Shown in pieces: positions 17,059 to 26,019 of a stretch of DNA of 36,802 nucleotides. The translations under genes and the position numbers were made by a program. The number at the start of each line of letters is the position of its first letter. Within the stretch, counting starts at the first letter, position 1. The DNA is taken from positions 1 to 36,802 of the forward strand of contig NZ_NSCM01000046.1 of NCBI RefSeq assembly GCF_003287735.1. The letters run 5' to 3'. Under the pieces are notes generated by a model. The model saw only the letters and a list, made by a program, of their open reading frames with translations. It had not been told where the DNA came from and did not search any database. This stretch comes from Photorhabdus bodei (lineage in GTDB: Bacteria; Pseudomonadota; Gammaproteobacteria; Enterobacterales; Enterobacteriaceae).

Positions 17059-17080
17059 GCCCCGCAATGTACCGCGGGGC
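17059..17080 (-). terminator. Hairpin after tcaC
   Basis: GCCCCGC (17059-17065) pairs with GCGGGGC (17074-17080) around an 8-nt loop, beginning 11 nt after the tcaC stop. No strong U-tract follows on the minus strand, so termination may be Rho-aided. Confidence 0.55.
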
Positions 17081-17091
17081 AACGGGTAAAA

Positions 17092-20000
17092 TTATGGGTT
17101 TCTTGATGCTGTATCGTTTTCATCCTCACTGACGATAAACCATGGGGTGTACAGTTTCTCTCGCAAATATTTCTTAGCGGTGATGACCTTGTATTCCCGT
17201 CCCAATGGATCATAAAGATGGGTATCGGCAAACAGATCATCTCGTGCGCTGTCATCACTAACATAGCGCCAGTCATTCAGAAAATAGGGTTGATAGGTAC
17301 GCACAGGTTGGCCTTTGTCGTCGTATTCTGTGCGGCCAGAAACAGCCCATCGGGTGTCTGTAGTGGCACTGACCAGAACGCCATTTGCATCCACAACCAG
17401 CCCACCGTCCTCTTTACGTTGCCAGGCATCACCGGGCTCATGACGGGCTGAACTCTGGAGTAACCGGCCAAAACCGTCACTAAAACTCACCATCTGTTGG
17501 TGCTGCTGTTGCGGATCGTTATCGTAGCGGTCAGTGGTGATCCCCAGTACATGTGGAGGTAAACGGGGAATACTTGCCAATAGCGAGATGAGTTGAATCG
17601 TTAGGTTCTGATGGACTATTCCCCGTTTCCCGCCTAGCGCACACACTTTCCCATCTTCGGTAACCATATGAGCGGCACGCAGTTGCGCCCATAGCGCTTC
17701 TGCTTCTTCTGGTGACTGAGAAAGCTGAGACAAAGATAACAGCGGCATCCAGCTATCAACGGCATAGACTAAACATTGGGCAACGGGGAGTACTCCTGTT
17801 AACGCTAGCGCTTTATCTACGGAGTCCGGTGGTGTAAAGGGCTGTTTGGAGTAGCCTGTGGCCTGCCCGGCCTCTGTACCCCAGAACCGGCTGGTGGTCA
17901 CGCGACCTAGTGCATCTAATGTCACAATATGTTGATTATCATTAATATCTGTCAGTTGTACTGGCGTAAGAAAACGATAATCGTAATGGGCTTGCGTCGT
18001 TAATCCAGCGGCATCCTGAGTCTGAATTATTACACAACGATGGGTATCCCAGGTCAGTGTGGTTTTCCCTGTCAGCAACGAGTTACGCTGAGTTTGAGGC
18101 CGCCAGAACTGTGTGGCATCACCGTAATCGGTATAGCCTTGCCGTGCCACCCATACCGGGCTTTCTGATCCAGTATTAAATAACCGCGCGACTTGCTGAT
18201 AACCGGCTTGTATCAGTGTGGTATGCAACGCCTGTTCTTCAATCACGCCCTCATACGCCTGTAATGAGGCATCGTCCATCATGGCGGTTTCTTGGAACGC
18301 GACCAGTGCTTGTAACGTGGGCTTTTCTAGAGTGACTTCCGCTTGACCGGCGGTGTAAAACGTCTGTTGTTGCCCCAGATAAACGGCCGCTTTTTCATCT
18401 GCTAGCAGGCCATCGGCTTTCAGCAAGACTTCAAGAGAGATCCCTTCGGCCGGAATTTTGGTCCGGTCATAAGTATAAACATCACGGCGTTGTGCATTTG
18501 GTAAACCTAATCGCCAGTTTTCTCCGTCAGTCAGGTGATGCCAGCTATTTTTTTGCCTCACCAGACGTAATTGTTGTTGCTGATCATCATAGCTACTGTC
18601 GAATAGTGTTTCCGGCAGGGTTGGCGGGTAGGGGTTTTCTGCCGGTTTTTCGCGGCGTGGCCAGGCAATATCGACACTTTGCAGTGATTGACCAAAGATA
18701 TCGTGTTGCAGTCGGATACTCTGGCTGAGCTGTGGATCACTGATGATACGTTCATAGTGGTAGCTGCGATTTTCAATGGCAGTCACCCAGGCAGATAATT
18801 CGGTTTCTTTCTCTACGGGAATAGAGCGTACCTGATAGCGTGATTCACTGACGGTATAAGGCACCGTTTGACTGTCCGTTCCGTCCAGACCGTAGAGCTC
18901 GGTGCGTAGCAGTTGGCCTTTAAGTGCCCGCGTTAGCCAGTTACGTTGTGTCTCATTGGGGGTGAATGCTTGATCTGTCTGGTTAGTGTTGTCCCAGATG
19001 GTATAACGGGTTTCAAATCCGCTATAAGCCTGAGTATCTGCCTGCCAATATTCCGTGGCTAATTGGCTGTCTACTTTATCTATCCCGGTGGCAAACCAGC
19101 TAATGCTCAATGACGGTGCGGCTTGTTCGGGGGCGGTGCCGTGAGAAAATGTTGTGGTATCTGTCTGTTTGATACAACCAAATCCTCTGAATTCTCGCTC
19201 TTTACCATCCCAGACACCGTGGCTGTAGCTGACTTCACTCGTAAGCCGGTTACCGCTGATTTCGTCCTGAATTTCGGTATGCCACAGCAGATGCATTGGA
19301 AACGGCAGGTAACAAGCCGGGGATTTGCCTGCTTTGGTGAGTTGTAATTTCTCATCCAACCAGAATTGCGCGGAGCTACGATAATGTAGAGTATGATGTG
19401 CACCCCGGTTATTGTTCATCACATTTAGCAACCAAGGTTTGGTTAGCGACAAATCACAACGCCAGTGATGTGGCGCCATATGTGGCACTGTCAGGATCAG
19501 ACTGGCTATCCCCAGCCCTTGAATATCGGCGACTTGGAGTTGGCAAGTGTTGTCGAATTGTACGCCTTCTGGCAAAGCTAACGTCAGCGGGGCATCAAAT
19601 TGATTACCACTTTGGTTGAGATAAATGAGCAAAGAGCCGGATTGCGCATAGATAATGTCAGTGGTGCCGGAGCCGTCGATATCCGCCAAAAACAGCCGTT
19701 CGGGATTGAAGCTAGTTTCGGGCTGGCTAAATCCTGGCAGGGTCAGTGGTTGACCGAAACGGCCATGTCCCAGATTCGGCCAACAGGTAACACGATTAGC
19801 TCTAATTTCCACCAGATGTTGTTGACCGGAACCGAGCATATCGCTGAAAGCCACCAGTTTGCGGGCGTCGGTTCCAGTAACGGGCAGAGTGATACCTGTG
19901 GATTGGGGGACATCTTGTCCTTTACGCCAGCCGTTTCGCTGGTTGGCGTACAGACGCACGCTTTTCGGCCCGATTAACACTAAATCGGATAAGCCTGCCC

Positions 20001-21549
20001 CGGTAAGGTCAGCGAATTGGACGCTTGGATGAAAATATTCCACTGGCAAGGCGTTGATTGGCGTAAAGTGCGTCCATTTTCCATCGGGTTGCTGGCTATG
20101 GTATCCGCGAATACCGGAGGCGGTGACTACCCAATCCAGTTGGCCGTCTCCGTTGATATCCATCAATGAGGCATTATCCTGCAAACTGGGTAGGGTAGGC
20201 AGTGGGGCGATTTTGCCGTAAGTGATGGCATTACTGTCTCCGTCTTCCTGACGTTGCGGCGCTTTATACCACCAAGCGCCGCGCTCTTGGTACAGCATAC
20301 CCGGCAACCCTTCTCCCCGCAGATCAACCAATTGATAACGTTGCTGCGAGTTAAAATTATCTAATGCATCAAAGCGTTGCCATGTTGGCATCTTCTCTAG
20401 GTCGAACCGCTGCCAGGCCAACTCTAATGGTGGCAGAGTGATTGGGCTGCCGTCCGGTTCGTGACTCAATTGGCGGGCGGCAATCAATGTAGTGACGCTG
20501 GCATCTCTATCGTAATCCAGTATTAGGCGTCCAACCAGTTCCGGGGCGTCATTGGTACCGGCTTCTCCGGCCATTAGCGCGGTACGGTGAAACATCAGTA
20601 CTTGTTGACATAAGCGGCGAGTACGCACTTCAAAACCGTATTCATAGCGAGAGAAGATATCCCGGCGTACAGGCCATTGTGCTGTACCTGCATCCCATTT
20701 CGGCACGGCATGAAGTGAAGTATCGCGTTCACCGTGGTCAAAGACCAGATGAAACAGCCACTTTTCCGGTGTCGGAAGTGTGTTATCCAGTACGAACAGG
20801 CTGGCTTGTGGTTTGATGTTACCGTAGTTCACCTGTACCAGATAGCGCTGTGCGGTTGCATTGGGATGAGCGGTTTTTTCATTGTCGTCACAATGGGCTT
20901 CATCTTCGGCCCGGTATTGATAGCTGACATGTTCACCGGTTGGTGTCACGGTTTCTTCCAGCAACCACTGGGCGATTTGTTGATCATTTTGCGGATTTGC
21001 CAGACAAGCCTGTGCGGTTTTCCCTAAGATGTGCAGTTGGCCGTCCGATGACGATATCAACCAAAAAGCGCGTCCTTCTTGACCGGAGGCAGGTTGCCAG
21101 TATTCGATTTTACTGAAATCCACGATCTGGCGGGCTTGATAGCGGGTCACGGTATAGGAGATTGGCAAGGTCACGCCTTGCAGCGTCTTAACGTCTTGAC
21201 GGATATCTGGCTGCCCTTGGTCATTCATGGCAATATTCATGACTTCGCCTTGTGAGGATAAGAACGTGTCGTCATTACCGTATTGTGGAATGCCATGTTG
21301 GGTGCGTCGGCTAATAGTCATGACGCCACATTGCCAGCCGATACCGAAAGGCCCGTTACCTGCACTGCTGCTGTAAATCAGCGATAATCCAGGCGCAGTT
21401 CCTCTGCCGGTCGAAAGGGGCAACGGCAGAGATAGAGTGGCCATTCCATCAGGGCCGGCAGCACTTAGCGCTTCTCCCATGCCATTGATAGCACCGCCAC
21501 CTTTGGGAAGTGATAGCGTTGTAATCGATACTTCTGGTGAATCCTGCAT
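17092..21549 (-). CDS. tcaC: Insecticidal toxin complex TcB component TcaC
   Basis: A 1485-residue TcaC/TcdB-type B component, which with a TccC protein forms the hollow cocoon that unfolds and delivers the TccC toxic end through the TcA pore. The start is MQDSPEV, with AAGGAG 7 nt upstream; it gives the length I know for TcaC. The N-terminus is the SpvB-like domain (about 1-330, with LPLSTGRGTAPGLSLIYSS). Propeller FG-GAP-like repeats follow: MDINGDGQLDW (463-473), FADLTGAGLSDLVLIG (512-527), LADIDGSGTTDII (about 621-633). Then come the TcdB middle regions and RHS-type repeats at the end (EYDDKGQPVRTYQP, YDPLGREYKVI). It is open throughout. No TccC gene or intact TcA gene is in the window; partners must be encoded elsewhere. 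Upstream is only the tcaA/tcaB deletion scar. Confidence 0.97.
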   Translation of the reverse strand: MQDSPEVSITTLSLPKGGGAINGMGEALSAAGPDGMATLSLPLPLSTGRGTAPGLSLIYSSSAGNGPFGIGWQCGVMTISRRTQHGIPQYGNDDTFLSSQGEVMNIAMNDQGQPDIRQDVKTLQGVTLPISYTVTRYQARQIVDFSKIEYWQPASGQEGRAFWLISSSDGQLHILGKTAQACLANPQNDQQIAQWLLEETVTPTGEHVSYQYRAEDEAHCDDNEKTAHPNATAQRYLVQVNYGNIKPQASLFVLDNTLPTPEKWLFHLVFDHGERDTSLHAVPKWDAGTAQWPVRRDIFSRYEYGFEVRTRRLCQQVLMFHRTALMAGEAGTNDAPELVGRLILDYDRDASVTTLIAARQLSHEPDGSPITLPPLELAWQRFDLEKMPTWQRFDALDNFNSQQRYQLVDLRGEGLPGMLYQERGAWWYKAPQRQEDGDSNAITYGKIAPLPTLPSLQDNASLMDINGDGQLDWVVTASGIRGYHSQQPDGKWTHFTPINALPVEYFHPSVQFADLTGAGLSDLVLIGPKSVRLYANQRNGWRKGQDVPQSTGITLPVTGTDARKLVAFSDMLGSGQQHLVEIRANRVTCWPNLGHGRFGQPLTLPGFSQPETSFNPERLFLADIDGSGTTDIIYAQSGSLLIYLNQSGNQFDAPLTLALPEGVQFDNTCQLQVADIQGLGIASLILTVPHMAPHHWRCDLSLTKPWLLNVMNNNRGAHHTLHYRSSAQFWLDEKLQLTKAGKSPACYLPFPMHLLWHTEIQDEISGNRLTSEVSYSHGVWDGKEREFRGFGCIKQTDTTTFSHGTAPEQAAPSLSISWFATGIDKVDSQLATEYWQADTQAYSGFETRYTIWDNTNQTDQAFTPNETQRNWLTRALKGQLLRTELYGLDGTDSQTVPYTVSESRYQVRSIPVEKETELSAWVTAIENRSYHYERIISDPQLSQSIRLQHDIFGQSLQSVDIAWPRREKPAENPYPPTLPETLFDSSYDDQQQQLRLVRQKNSWHHLTDGENWRLGLPNAQRRDVYTYDRTKIPAEGISLEVLLKADGLLADEKAAVYLGQQQTFYTAGQAEVTLEKPTLQALVAFQETAMMDDASLQAYEGVIEEQALHTTLIQAGYQQVARLFNTGSESPVWVARQGYTDYGDATQFWRPQTQRNSLLTGKTTLTWDTHRCVIIQTQDAAGLTTQAHYDYRFLTPVQLTDINDNQHIVTLDALGRVTTSRFWGTEAGQATGYSKQPFTPPDSVDKALALTGVLPVAQCLVYAVDSWMPLLSLSQLSQSPEEAEALWAQLRAAHMVTEDGKVCALGGKRGIVHQNLTIQLISLLASIPRLPPHVLGITTDRYDNDPQQQHQQMVSFSDGFGRLLQSSARHEPGDAWQRKEDGGLVVDANGVLVSATTDTRWAVSGRTEYDDKGQPVRTYQPYFLNDWRYVSDDSARDDLFADTHLYDPLGREYKVITAKKYLREKLYTPWFIVSEDENDTASRNP

Positions 21550-21611
21550 AAAGTACTCCTTACAACAGGCCCCTAATAGGGAGGGACCTGTGATCGACAA
21601 AGAAAAAAAAT

Positions 21612-21755
21612 TTATGCGTCTCGAATGATGTAATTCAGATGCACAATGATGTCACTCAGATTGGCAACTAGCGCGTTTTGATAACCAGCGTCAAGCAGGG
21701 GCTGTTCAGATATACCTGATAAAAATGATATTTTACTTTGCATAACAGTCACCAT
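21612..21755 (-). pseudogene. tcaA-tcaB deletion scar (47-codon fusion)
   Basis: A 47-codon frame whose first 27 residues (MVTVMQSKISFLSG..., through LLDAGYQN) match the N-terminus of TcaA as I remember it, with small substitutions. The last 20 residues (with NLSDIIVHLNYIIRDA) have the pattern of a TcA-type C-terminus and sit where tcaB should end, 62 nt before tcaC. The simplest reading is one deletion joining the start of tcaA to the end of tcaB in frame, removing nearly all of both. The peptide has no pore or receptor domain left. To my knowledge loss of tcaA and tcaB has been described for strain TT01. No strong ribosome site precedes it. Confidence 0.85.
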
Positions 21756-22325
21756 TACATGGCTTAGAATTAGAACATCTTGGAAGGTTAGTTTCGAAAA
21801 TCGAGCTAGCTTTCTTGGTGTAACAATTCATAAATATTCCTTTTGTTTCTGTTTGTTTATTGCTGGTTCAATTCAGGTAATACAAAGATAAACAAAACGA
21901 CCAGTATGAGAAATTTCATCCAAGGTGCTGATAGCAAAAGTGTTATAAAAATGAAAAATAATTTATGATGATGGGTTAGTTCATCATCTATCTTAGGTAT
22001 TTAGAATCATTTTCACTATTTGGTAAGAGTTGTTAACTGATGGAGGCATGACTTTATAGCGTGAAAGCTTATTATGTTAAGCTTAATTTTTATTAATGTA
22101 GGAATAAAAAATTAATTTAATCATAGTGGTAAAGAAACCCCGTAACAGTTTCAGCCTGAAAATAATCAGACTTGAATTGATCGGGGCATTTCTGGTCTTT
22201 TGCCGGGTGACGGCTCCTCGTCCTATCGGCATAGGTATCTACACAACTTTCGTCAAAAATGGTATTGATATTCAGTATGCTTTCAATTTTTCTATCGTCA
22301 GAACAGATAAATAACGGATAGCTTC
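21756..22325. other. Former tca promoter region and upstream of yjjV
   Basis: About 570 bp without a convincing gene. The part next to 21755 should contain the original tcaA promoter, now driving the scar and tcaC. AAGCTTA/TAAGCTT (22065-22084) forms a 7-bp stem followed by AATTTTTATT on the plus strand, a terminator-like signal with no obvious gene before it. A 62-codon plus-strand frame at 22126-22314 is open but resembles no family I know; it may be a remnant of a gene upstream of yjjV. Confidence 0.5.
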
Positions 22326-23099
22326 ATGTTCATTGATACCCACTGCCATTTTGATTTCCCTCCGTTTCGTGATGATGAACAGCAGAGCTTGCAACGGGCG
22401 GCACAGGTTGGCGTGGGTAGAATTATTGTCCCCGCTATTAGTAGCGCAAATTTGCAACAGGTATCTGAATTGGCTTGTTCTTATCCTGAGATTTATGCTG
22501 CATTGGGTTTGCATCCTCTTTATATCGATCAACATCAGGAAGCGCATCTTGCGGATCTGGAACAATTTCTAAAACAGAAACACGAAAAGTTGGTGGCGGT
22601 TGGGGAGATTGGGCTCGATCTCTATATGACTGAACCCCAATTTGAAAAACAGAAAGTGTTATTGGGCACTCAATTACGGTTAGCAAAACAGTATGAATTA
22701 CCGGTTATCCTTCATTCCCGAAAAAGCCATGATCAACTGGCAGCGATCCTAAGAAGAATCAACCTTCCCCGTACCGGTGTAGTACACGGATTTGCGGGTA
22801 GCTTATCGCAGGCGGAGGCTTTTATCGGTTTGGGATATTACCTTGGGGTAGGGGGAACCATTACTTATGAAAGAGCGCAGAAAACACGTCGCGTAATGGC
22901 TGAACTCCCGTTAACGTCTCTGGTGCTGGAAACCGATGCTCCGGATATGCCACTTTTCGGTTTTCAGGGAGAACCTAACCGGCCGGAAAAAATTGCCGGA
23001 GTGTTTGCTTCGTTATGTGAGCTTCGTCGCGAAGCTCCAGATGAGATTGCTAACCAACTTTATCATAACAGTATTGAGTTATTTGGATTAGCTATATGA
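22326..23099 (+). CDS. yjjV: TatD-family metal-dependent hydrolase YjjV
   Basis: A 257-residue TIM-barrel hydrolase of the TatD DNase family, matching E. coli YjjV (259 aa) in length and context. Metal ligands are in place: His6 and His8 in THCHFD, Glu94 in AVGEIGLD, His130 in PVILHS, His154 in VVHGFAG and Asp204 in LETDAPDMPL. TatD proteins act as metal-dependent nucleases; the YjjV substrate is not firmly established. In E. coli yjjV lies before yjjW-yjjI-deoCABD. Here yjjW and yjjI are absent and an HD-domain gene on the other strand and nupC fill the gap. Confidence 0.93.
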   Translation: MFIDTHCHFDFPPFRDDEQQSLQRAAQVGVGRIIVPAISSANLQQVSELACSYPEIYAALGLHPLYIDQHQEAHLADLEQFLKQKHEKLVAVGEIGLDLYMTEPQFEKQKVLLGTQLRLAKQYELPVILHSRKSHDQLAAILRRINLPRTGVVHGFAGSLSQAEAFIGLGYYLGVGGTITYERAQKTRRVMAELPLTSLVLETDAPDMPLFGFQGEPNRPEKIAGVFASLCELRREAPDEIANQLYHNSIELFGLAI

Positions 23100-23113
23100 T
23101 TTACAGAGTGATT

Positions 23114-23899
23114 TTAACTACTATTGGCAAAGATGCAGTTAACTGAAACTGGATAAATCGATGATGGATTAAGATGCAAAGCTCTAAGGGTATAATATTT
23201 GCAATTAATTTTCGTTGAAAAATCCTTTATAAATTCATCCGTGTCAATTAAATCACCTTTAATTTCGCTCGATAGTTTGCTCAAAAAGTCCACCAAATAT
23301 TGGGCATTCAATTGTGCGATCTTCTTACCCTCTGTGGTATTCATTTTTTCGGGCAGTTTAAATAACTTTGTCTGAAAGTGATCGATTGCATAGGATTTGT
23401 CATCCAAGGGGCGATTAAGTGCAAAGGGATCATCATGGTGAAAAAGTCCCTGACCGAGCATACCTGCTATATAAAATACTCTGGCGAGTCCAATGGCTCC
23501 TAATGCATCCAATCGGTCTGCGTCTTGGAGTATTTTAGCTTCTATTGTTTCTGGGGGTAAGGCTGCGCTATAGCTGTGGGTTATAATTGCGTGTTTTACC
23601 GCATCATAAAGTTCTTTTGGGAACTCTGGAAATTCAATAGATAGAATTTTTACAGCTTCCTGTGCTGCAAGTTTTGAGGACTGTTTTTTTTCTGGATGAT
23701 TCTTTGGTAATGACACGATGTCATGTAAGTAACTTGAGGCAATGATAACTAAAGGCTCACCTCCTTCTTTCTCCATGATTCTTTTCGCATTATTTGCAAC
23801 ACGGATCAGATGCCCAATATCATGAGCATTATCATTAGAGTTTGCGAGTCGATGTTTTAAAAACGCTCTCAAGCACTCTTCTAGAATATTGGCTTTCAT
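23114..23899 (-). CDS. HD-domain phosphohydrolase (YedJ-like)
   Basis: About 261 residues with the HD-superfamily metal site. In numbering from the upstream GTG, it has NDNAHDIGHLIRVAN (His29 in the first helix), SYLHDIVS (His62-Asp63) and ILQDADRLDALGAIGLAR (Asp129), the pattern of YedJ-type small phosphohydrolases, including the following GLARVFYIAG. The C-terminus (FIKDFSTKINCKYYTLRALH...) is longer than in E. coli YedJ. I chose the ATG three codons inside the GTG-started frame; neither start has a good ribosome site. The substrate is unknown; nucleotides are plausible given the neighbouring nucleoside genes, but this is inference. It is convergent with yjjV, the two stops being 14 bp apart. 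Confidence 0.8.
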   Translation of the reverse strand: MKANILEECLRAFLKHRLANSNDNAHDIGHLIRVANNAKRIMEKEGGEPLVIIASSYLHDIVSLPKNHPEKKQSSKLAAQEAVKILSIEFPEFPKELYDAVKHAIITHSYSAALPPETIEAKILQDADRLDALGAIGLARVFYIAGMLGQGLFHHDDPFALNRPLDDKSYAIDHFQTKLFKLPEKMNTTEGKKIAQLNAQYLVDFLSKLSSEIKGDLIDTDEFIKDFSTKINCKYYTLRALHLNPSSIYPVSVNCIFANSS

Positions 23900-24100
23900 T
23901 ATTTTCACTTACTTAAGGGTATAATAGGTCTTCTGTCTTGACTCTGAGCATAATAATGCTTGTCCATTTTATATAGAAGAAAAATAACTAAATATTAGTA
24001 TTTAAGGTGTTAATGGAAGTTTATTAACCGTTGTAGGCCGGATATTATAGAGTTAATTATTCTTATCCGATTGTTTAATTATTATTCGAAAATAAACTGT

Positions 24101-24184
24101 TATACCTTATGGATTTCAAGATGGATCGCGACACAATGGAGCGAATCCCCGGGAGCACAGATAACGATGTGACCGGAGTGAGTT
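24101..24184. repeat. Truncated ERIC element
   Basis: Starts TATACCTTATGGATTTCAAG and runs through CCCCGGGAGCACAG to GTGACCGGAGTGAG, then breaks off into unrelated sequence. About the last 40 bp are missing, with a few bases lost near GACACAATGG. The boundary is approximate. Confidence 0.85.
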
Positions 24185-24277
24185 TAATTACGCTTACCTG
24201 ATAATTATTTCTTAATTGTTGATTATTTTGCCATTCCGAGATTAGATGATCTATTGAAGATTATTTCTGCAAATTTG

Positions 24278-24293
24278 TGTGATTTACATCACA
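24278..24293 (+). promoter_or_regulatory. CRP-binding site upstream of nupC
   Basis: TGTGA-TTTACA-TCACA is a perfect match to both CRP half-sites with the 6-bp spacer. It lies about 160 bp before the nupC start, as expected for a cAMP-CRP-activated nucleoside uptake gene (CytR co-control is usual in enterobacteria, not shown here). Confidence 0.88.
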
Positions 24294-24452
24294 TTTATCA
24301 TTTTTTTATTGCTTTTTTCAGTAGATATTTGTGATGTCAATAGCTTGTTCATTCCGATGACTGAGTATAATCAGCGCCGACTCAGCGTCAGTGAACGATT
24401 TACGTTCAACTGACATATTTAATTTATTATTAAGTGAACAGGGATTCTTCCA

Positions 24453-25730
24453 ATGCAACTCTTTATGAGCCTGGTCGGGATGGTAGTGCTGATCTTGATC
24501 GCAGTACTCTTTTCCAGTAATTATCGCGCTATTAAACTTCGTACTGTCCTTGGTGCCTTTTTGATTCAGATCGTTATCGGTGCTTTTGTACTTTATGTTC
24601 CCGCAGGTAAGAAAATATTAATGGGTATGTCTGAGGGAGTTTCTAGTGTTATCCAGTTTGGTCAACAAGGAATGGATTTTATTTTTGGTGGATTAGTTTC
24701 CCCCAAAATGTTTGAACTGTTTGGGGGCGGGGGATTTGTTTTCGCCCTGCGTGTACTGCCTATTATTGTTTTCTTCTCTTCATTGATTGCTGTGTTGTAC
24801 TACATTGGTGTTATGCAGCTAGTTATCAAAGTATTGGGTGGTGGTCTGCAAAAGATTCTCGGAACTTCACGTACGGAATCTTTGTCTGCGACAGCGAATA
24901 TTTTCGTGGGTCAAACTGAGGCACCACTGGTTGTTCGCCCTTATATTGCGACTATGACCCAATCTGAACTGTTTGCGGTTATGTGCGGTGGTCTGGCATC
25001 CGTTGCAGGTTCGGTACTGGCCGGTTATGCATCAATGGGCGTACCTTTGGAATATCTGATTGCGGCTTCCTTTATGGCGGCACCAGGTGGCCTTTTATTC
25101 GCGAAATTGATGGTGCCTGAAACTGAAAAGCCACGCGATACTGTTGATGCGATGTCACTGGTCGCTGAAGAGGAACGTCCTGCTAACATTATTGATGCAG
25201 CCGCCTCTGGTGCTGCTTCTGGTATGCAATTAGCGTTGAACGTCGGTGCGATGTTATTGGCGTTTGTTGCCCTTATTGCATTGTTAAACGGTATTCTCGG
25301 TGGAATCGGTGGTTGGTTTAATTATCCACAACTTTCTCTTGAACTGGTGTTGGGTTGGGTCTTCGCGCCAATTGCTTACCTGATTGGTATTCCGTGGAAT
25401 GAAGCAACGGTAGCAGGTTCTTTCATCGGTCAAAAAATAGTTGTGAACGAATTTGTTGCCTTTATGAACTTCGGTGCCTATTTGAAACCAGATGATGTGG
25501 TTGCGGCTGCTGGCTTGCAGGTTCTGTCAGATCATACTAAAGCAATTATCTCCTTCGCATTGTGTGGTTTCGCTAACCTTTCTTCCGTTGCTATCCTGCT
25601 AGGTGGTCTGGGCGGTATGGCACCGAACCGCCGCGGAGATGTTGCTCGTTTGGGGATGAAAGCCATTATCGCGGGCACACTATCCAACTTAATGAGTGCA
25701 ACTATCGCAGGCTTCTTCCTGGCTCTGTAA
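24453..25730 (+). CDS. nupC: Concentrative nucleoside transporter (NupC/NupX family)
   Basis: A 425-residue inner-membrane nucleoside:proton symporter of the CNT family, somewhat closer to E. coli NupX (YeiM) in blocks I recall. The N-terminal hydrophobic region, ALRVLPIIVFFSSLIAVLYYIGVM, and the signature around SATANIFVGQTEAPLVVRPYI (nucleoside-binding hairpin and helix) are present. So are GLASVAGSVLAGYASMGVP, the second half with SFIGQKIVVNEFVAFMNFG, and ALCGFANLSSVAILLGGLG. It imports nucleosides for the downstream deo enzymes. An AGGGA site precedes the ATG, and a perfect CRP site lies upstream. A hairpin terminator follows, so deoC has its own promoter. Confidence 0.92.
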   Translation: MQLFMSLVGMVVLILIAVLFSSNYRAIKLRTVLGAFLIQIVIGAFVLYVPAGKKILMGMSEGVSSVIQFGQQGMDFIFGGLVSPKMFELFGGGGFVFALRVLPIIVFFSSLIAVLYYIGVMQLVIKVLGGGLQKILGTSRTESLSATANIFVGQTEAPLVVRPYIATMTQSELFAVMCGGLASVAGSVLAGYASMGVPLEYLIAASFMAAPGGLLFAKLMVPETEKPRDTVDAMSLVAEEERPANIIDAAASGAASGMQLALNVGAMLLAFVALIALLNGILGGIGGWFNYPQLSLELVLGWVFAPIAYLIGIPWNEATVAGSFIGQKIVVNEFVAFMNFGAYLKPDDVVAAAGLQVLSDHTKAIISFALCGFANLSSVAILLGGLGGMAPNRRGDVARLGMKAIIAGTLSNLMSATIAGFFLAL

Positions 25731-25745
25731 CGTTGTTGAAATTAG

Positions 25746-25768
25746 GCAGGTGGGATAATCCCGCCTGC
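25746..25768 (+). terminator. Terminator after nupC
   Basis: GCAGGTGGG (25746-25754), loop ATAAT, CCCGCCTGC (25760-25768): 9 bp with one G:T pair, followed by AATCTATTTTCC. It lies 16 nt after the nupC stop. Confidence 0.7.
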
Positions 25769-25925
25769 AATCTATTTTCCTACCGGTTTATCTTTAATTC
25801 GTGGTGAAAAAGCAGCGTCTTCCATACTTCTTGTTTACTAGACGTGAGTTATATTTTTTGTCGTGTATTATTTGGTGATAAGCAAGTTGGATTTACTGGT
25901 AAATCCTATGATAAATATAGTTTTA

Positions 25926-25941
25926 TGTGATAAAAATCACG
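25926..25941 (+). promoter_or_regulatory. Distal CRP site of the deo promoter
   Basis: TGTGA-TAAAAA-TCACG, nine of ten consensus half-site bases. Its centre is 52 bp upstream of the second site. This pairing matches E. coli deoP2, where CytR binds between two CRP dimers. Confidence 0.82.
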
Positions 25942-25977
25942 TTTGAAATTATTGTCTTGCAAATTACATGTAATTAG

Positions 25978-25993
25978 TGTGATTTTTGGCACA
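25978..25993 (+). promoter_or_regulatory. Proximal CRP site of the deo promoter
   Basis: TGTGA-TTTTTG-GCACA. Downstream lies an inverted repeat TTGAAC...GTTCAA (about 25999-26018) and a -10-like TATAAG (26020-26025), placing a start of transcription near 26030 and leaving a leader of about 200 nt before deoC. The CytR site in the 36 bp between the CRP sites is expected, not read directly. Confidence 0.78.
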
Positions 25994-26019
25994 ATTTTTT
26001 GAACGTTGAAATGTTCAAA

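Larger units (their letters stand above)
23900..24452. other. Regulatory gap before nupC
   Basis: About 550 bp between the divergent HD-domain and nupC genes. It holds a truncated ERIC copy (24101-24184) and a CRP site (24278-24293). A second, weak CRP-like sequence (TGTGATGTCAATAGC) lies at about 24330. No ORF is credible. Confidence 0.6.

Noticed and set aside
16952..17091. tccC-type gene remnant downstream of tcaC
   Set aside because: No RHS-core or hypervariable toxin sequence can be read in this short gap.
16812..17276. Minus-strand ORF of 154 codons after tcaC
   Set aside because: It overlaps the end of tcaC in another frame and reads through the ERIC copy; no family resemblance.
19600..19977. 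Plus-strand ORF of 125 codons
   Set aside because: Antisense within tcaC; no ribosome site or recognisable domain.
22126..22314. 62-codon plus-strand ORF just before yjjV
   Set aside because: Has no clear ribosome site and no family I know; kept only as a possible remnant in the gap entry.
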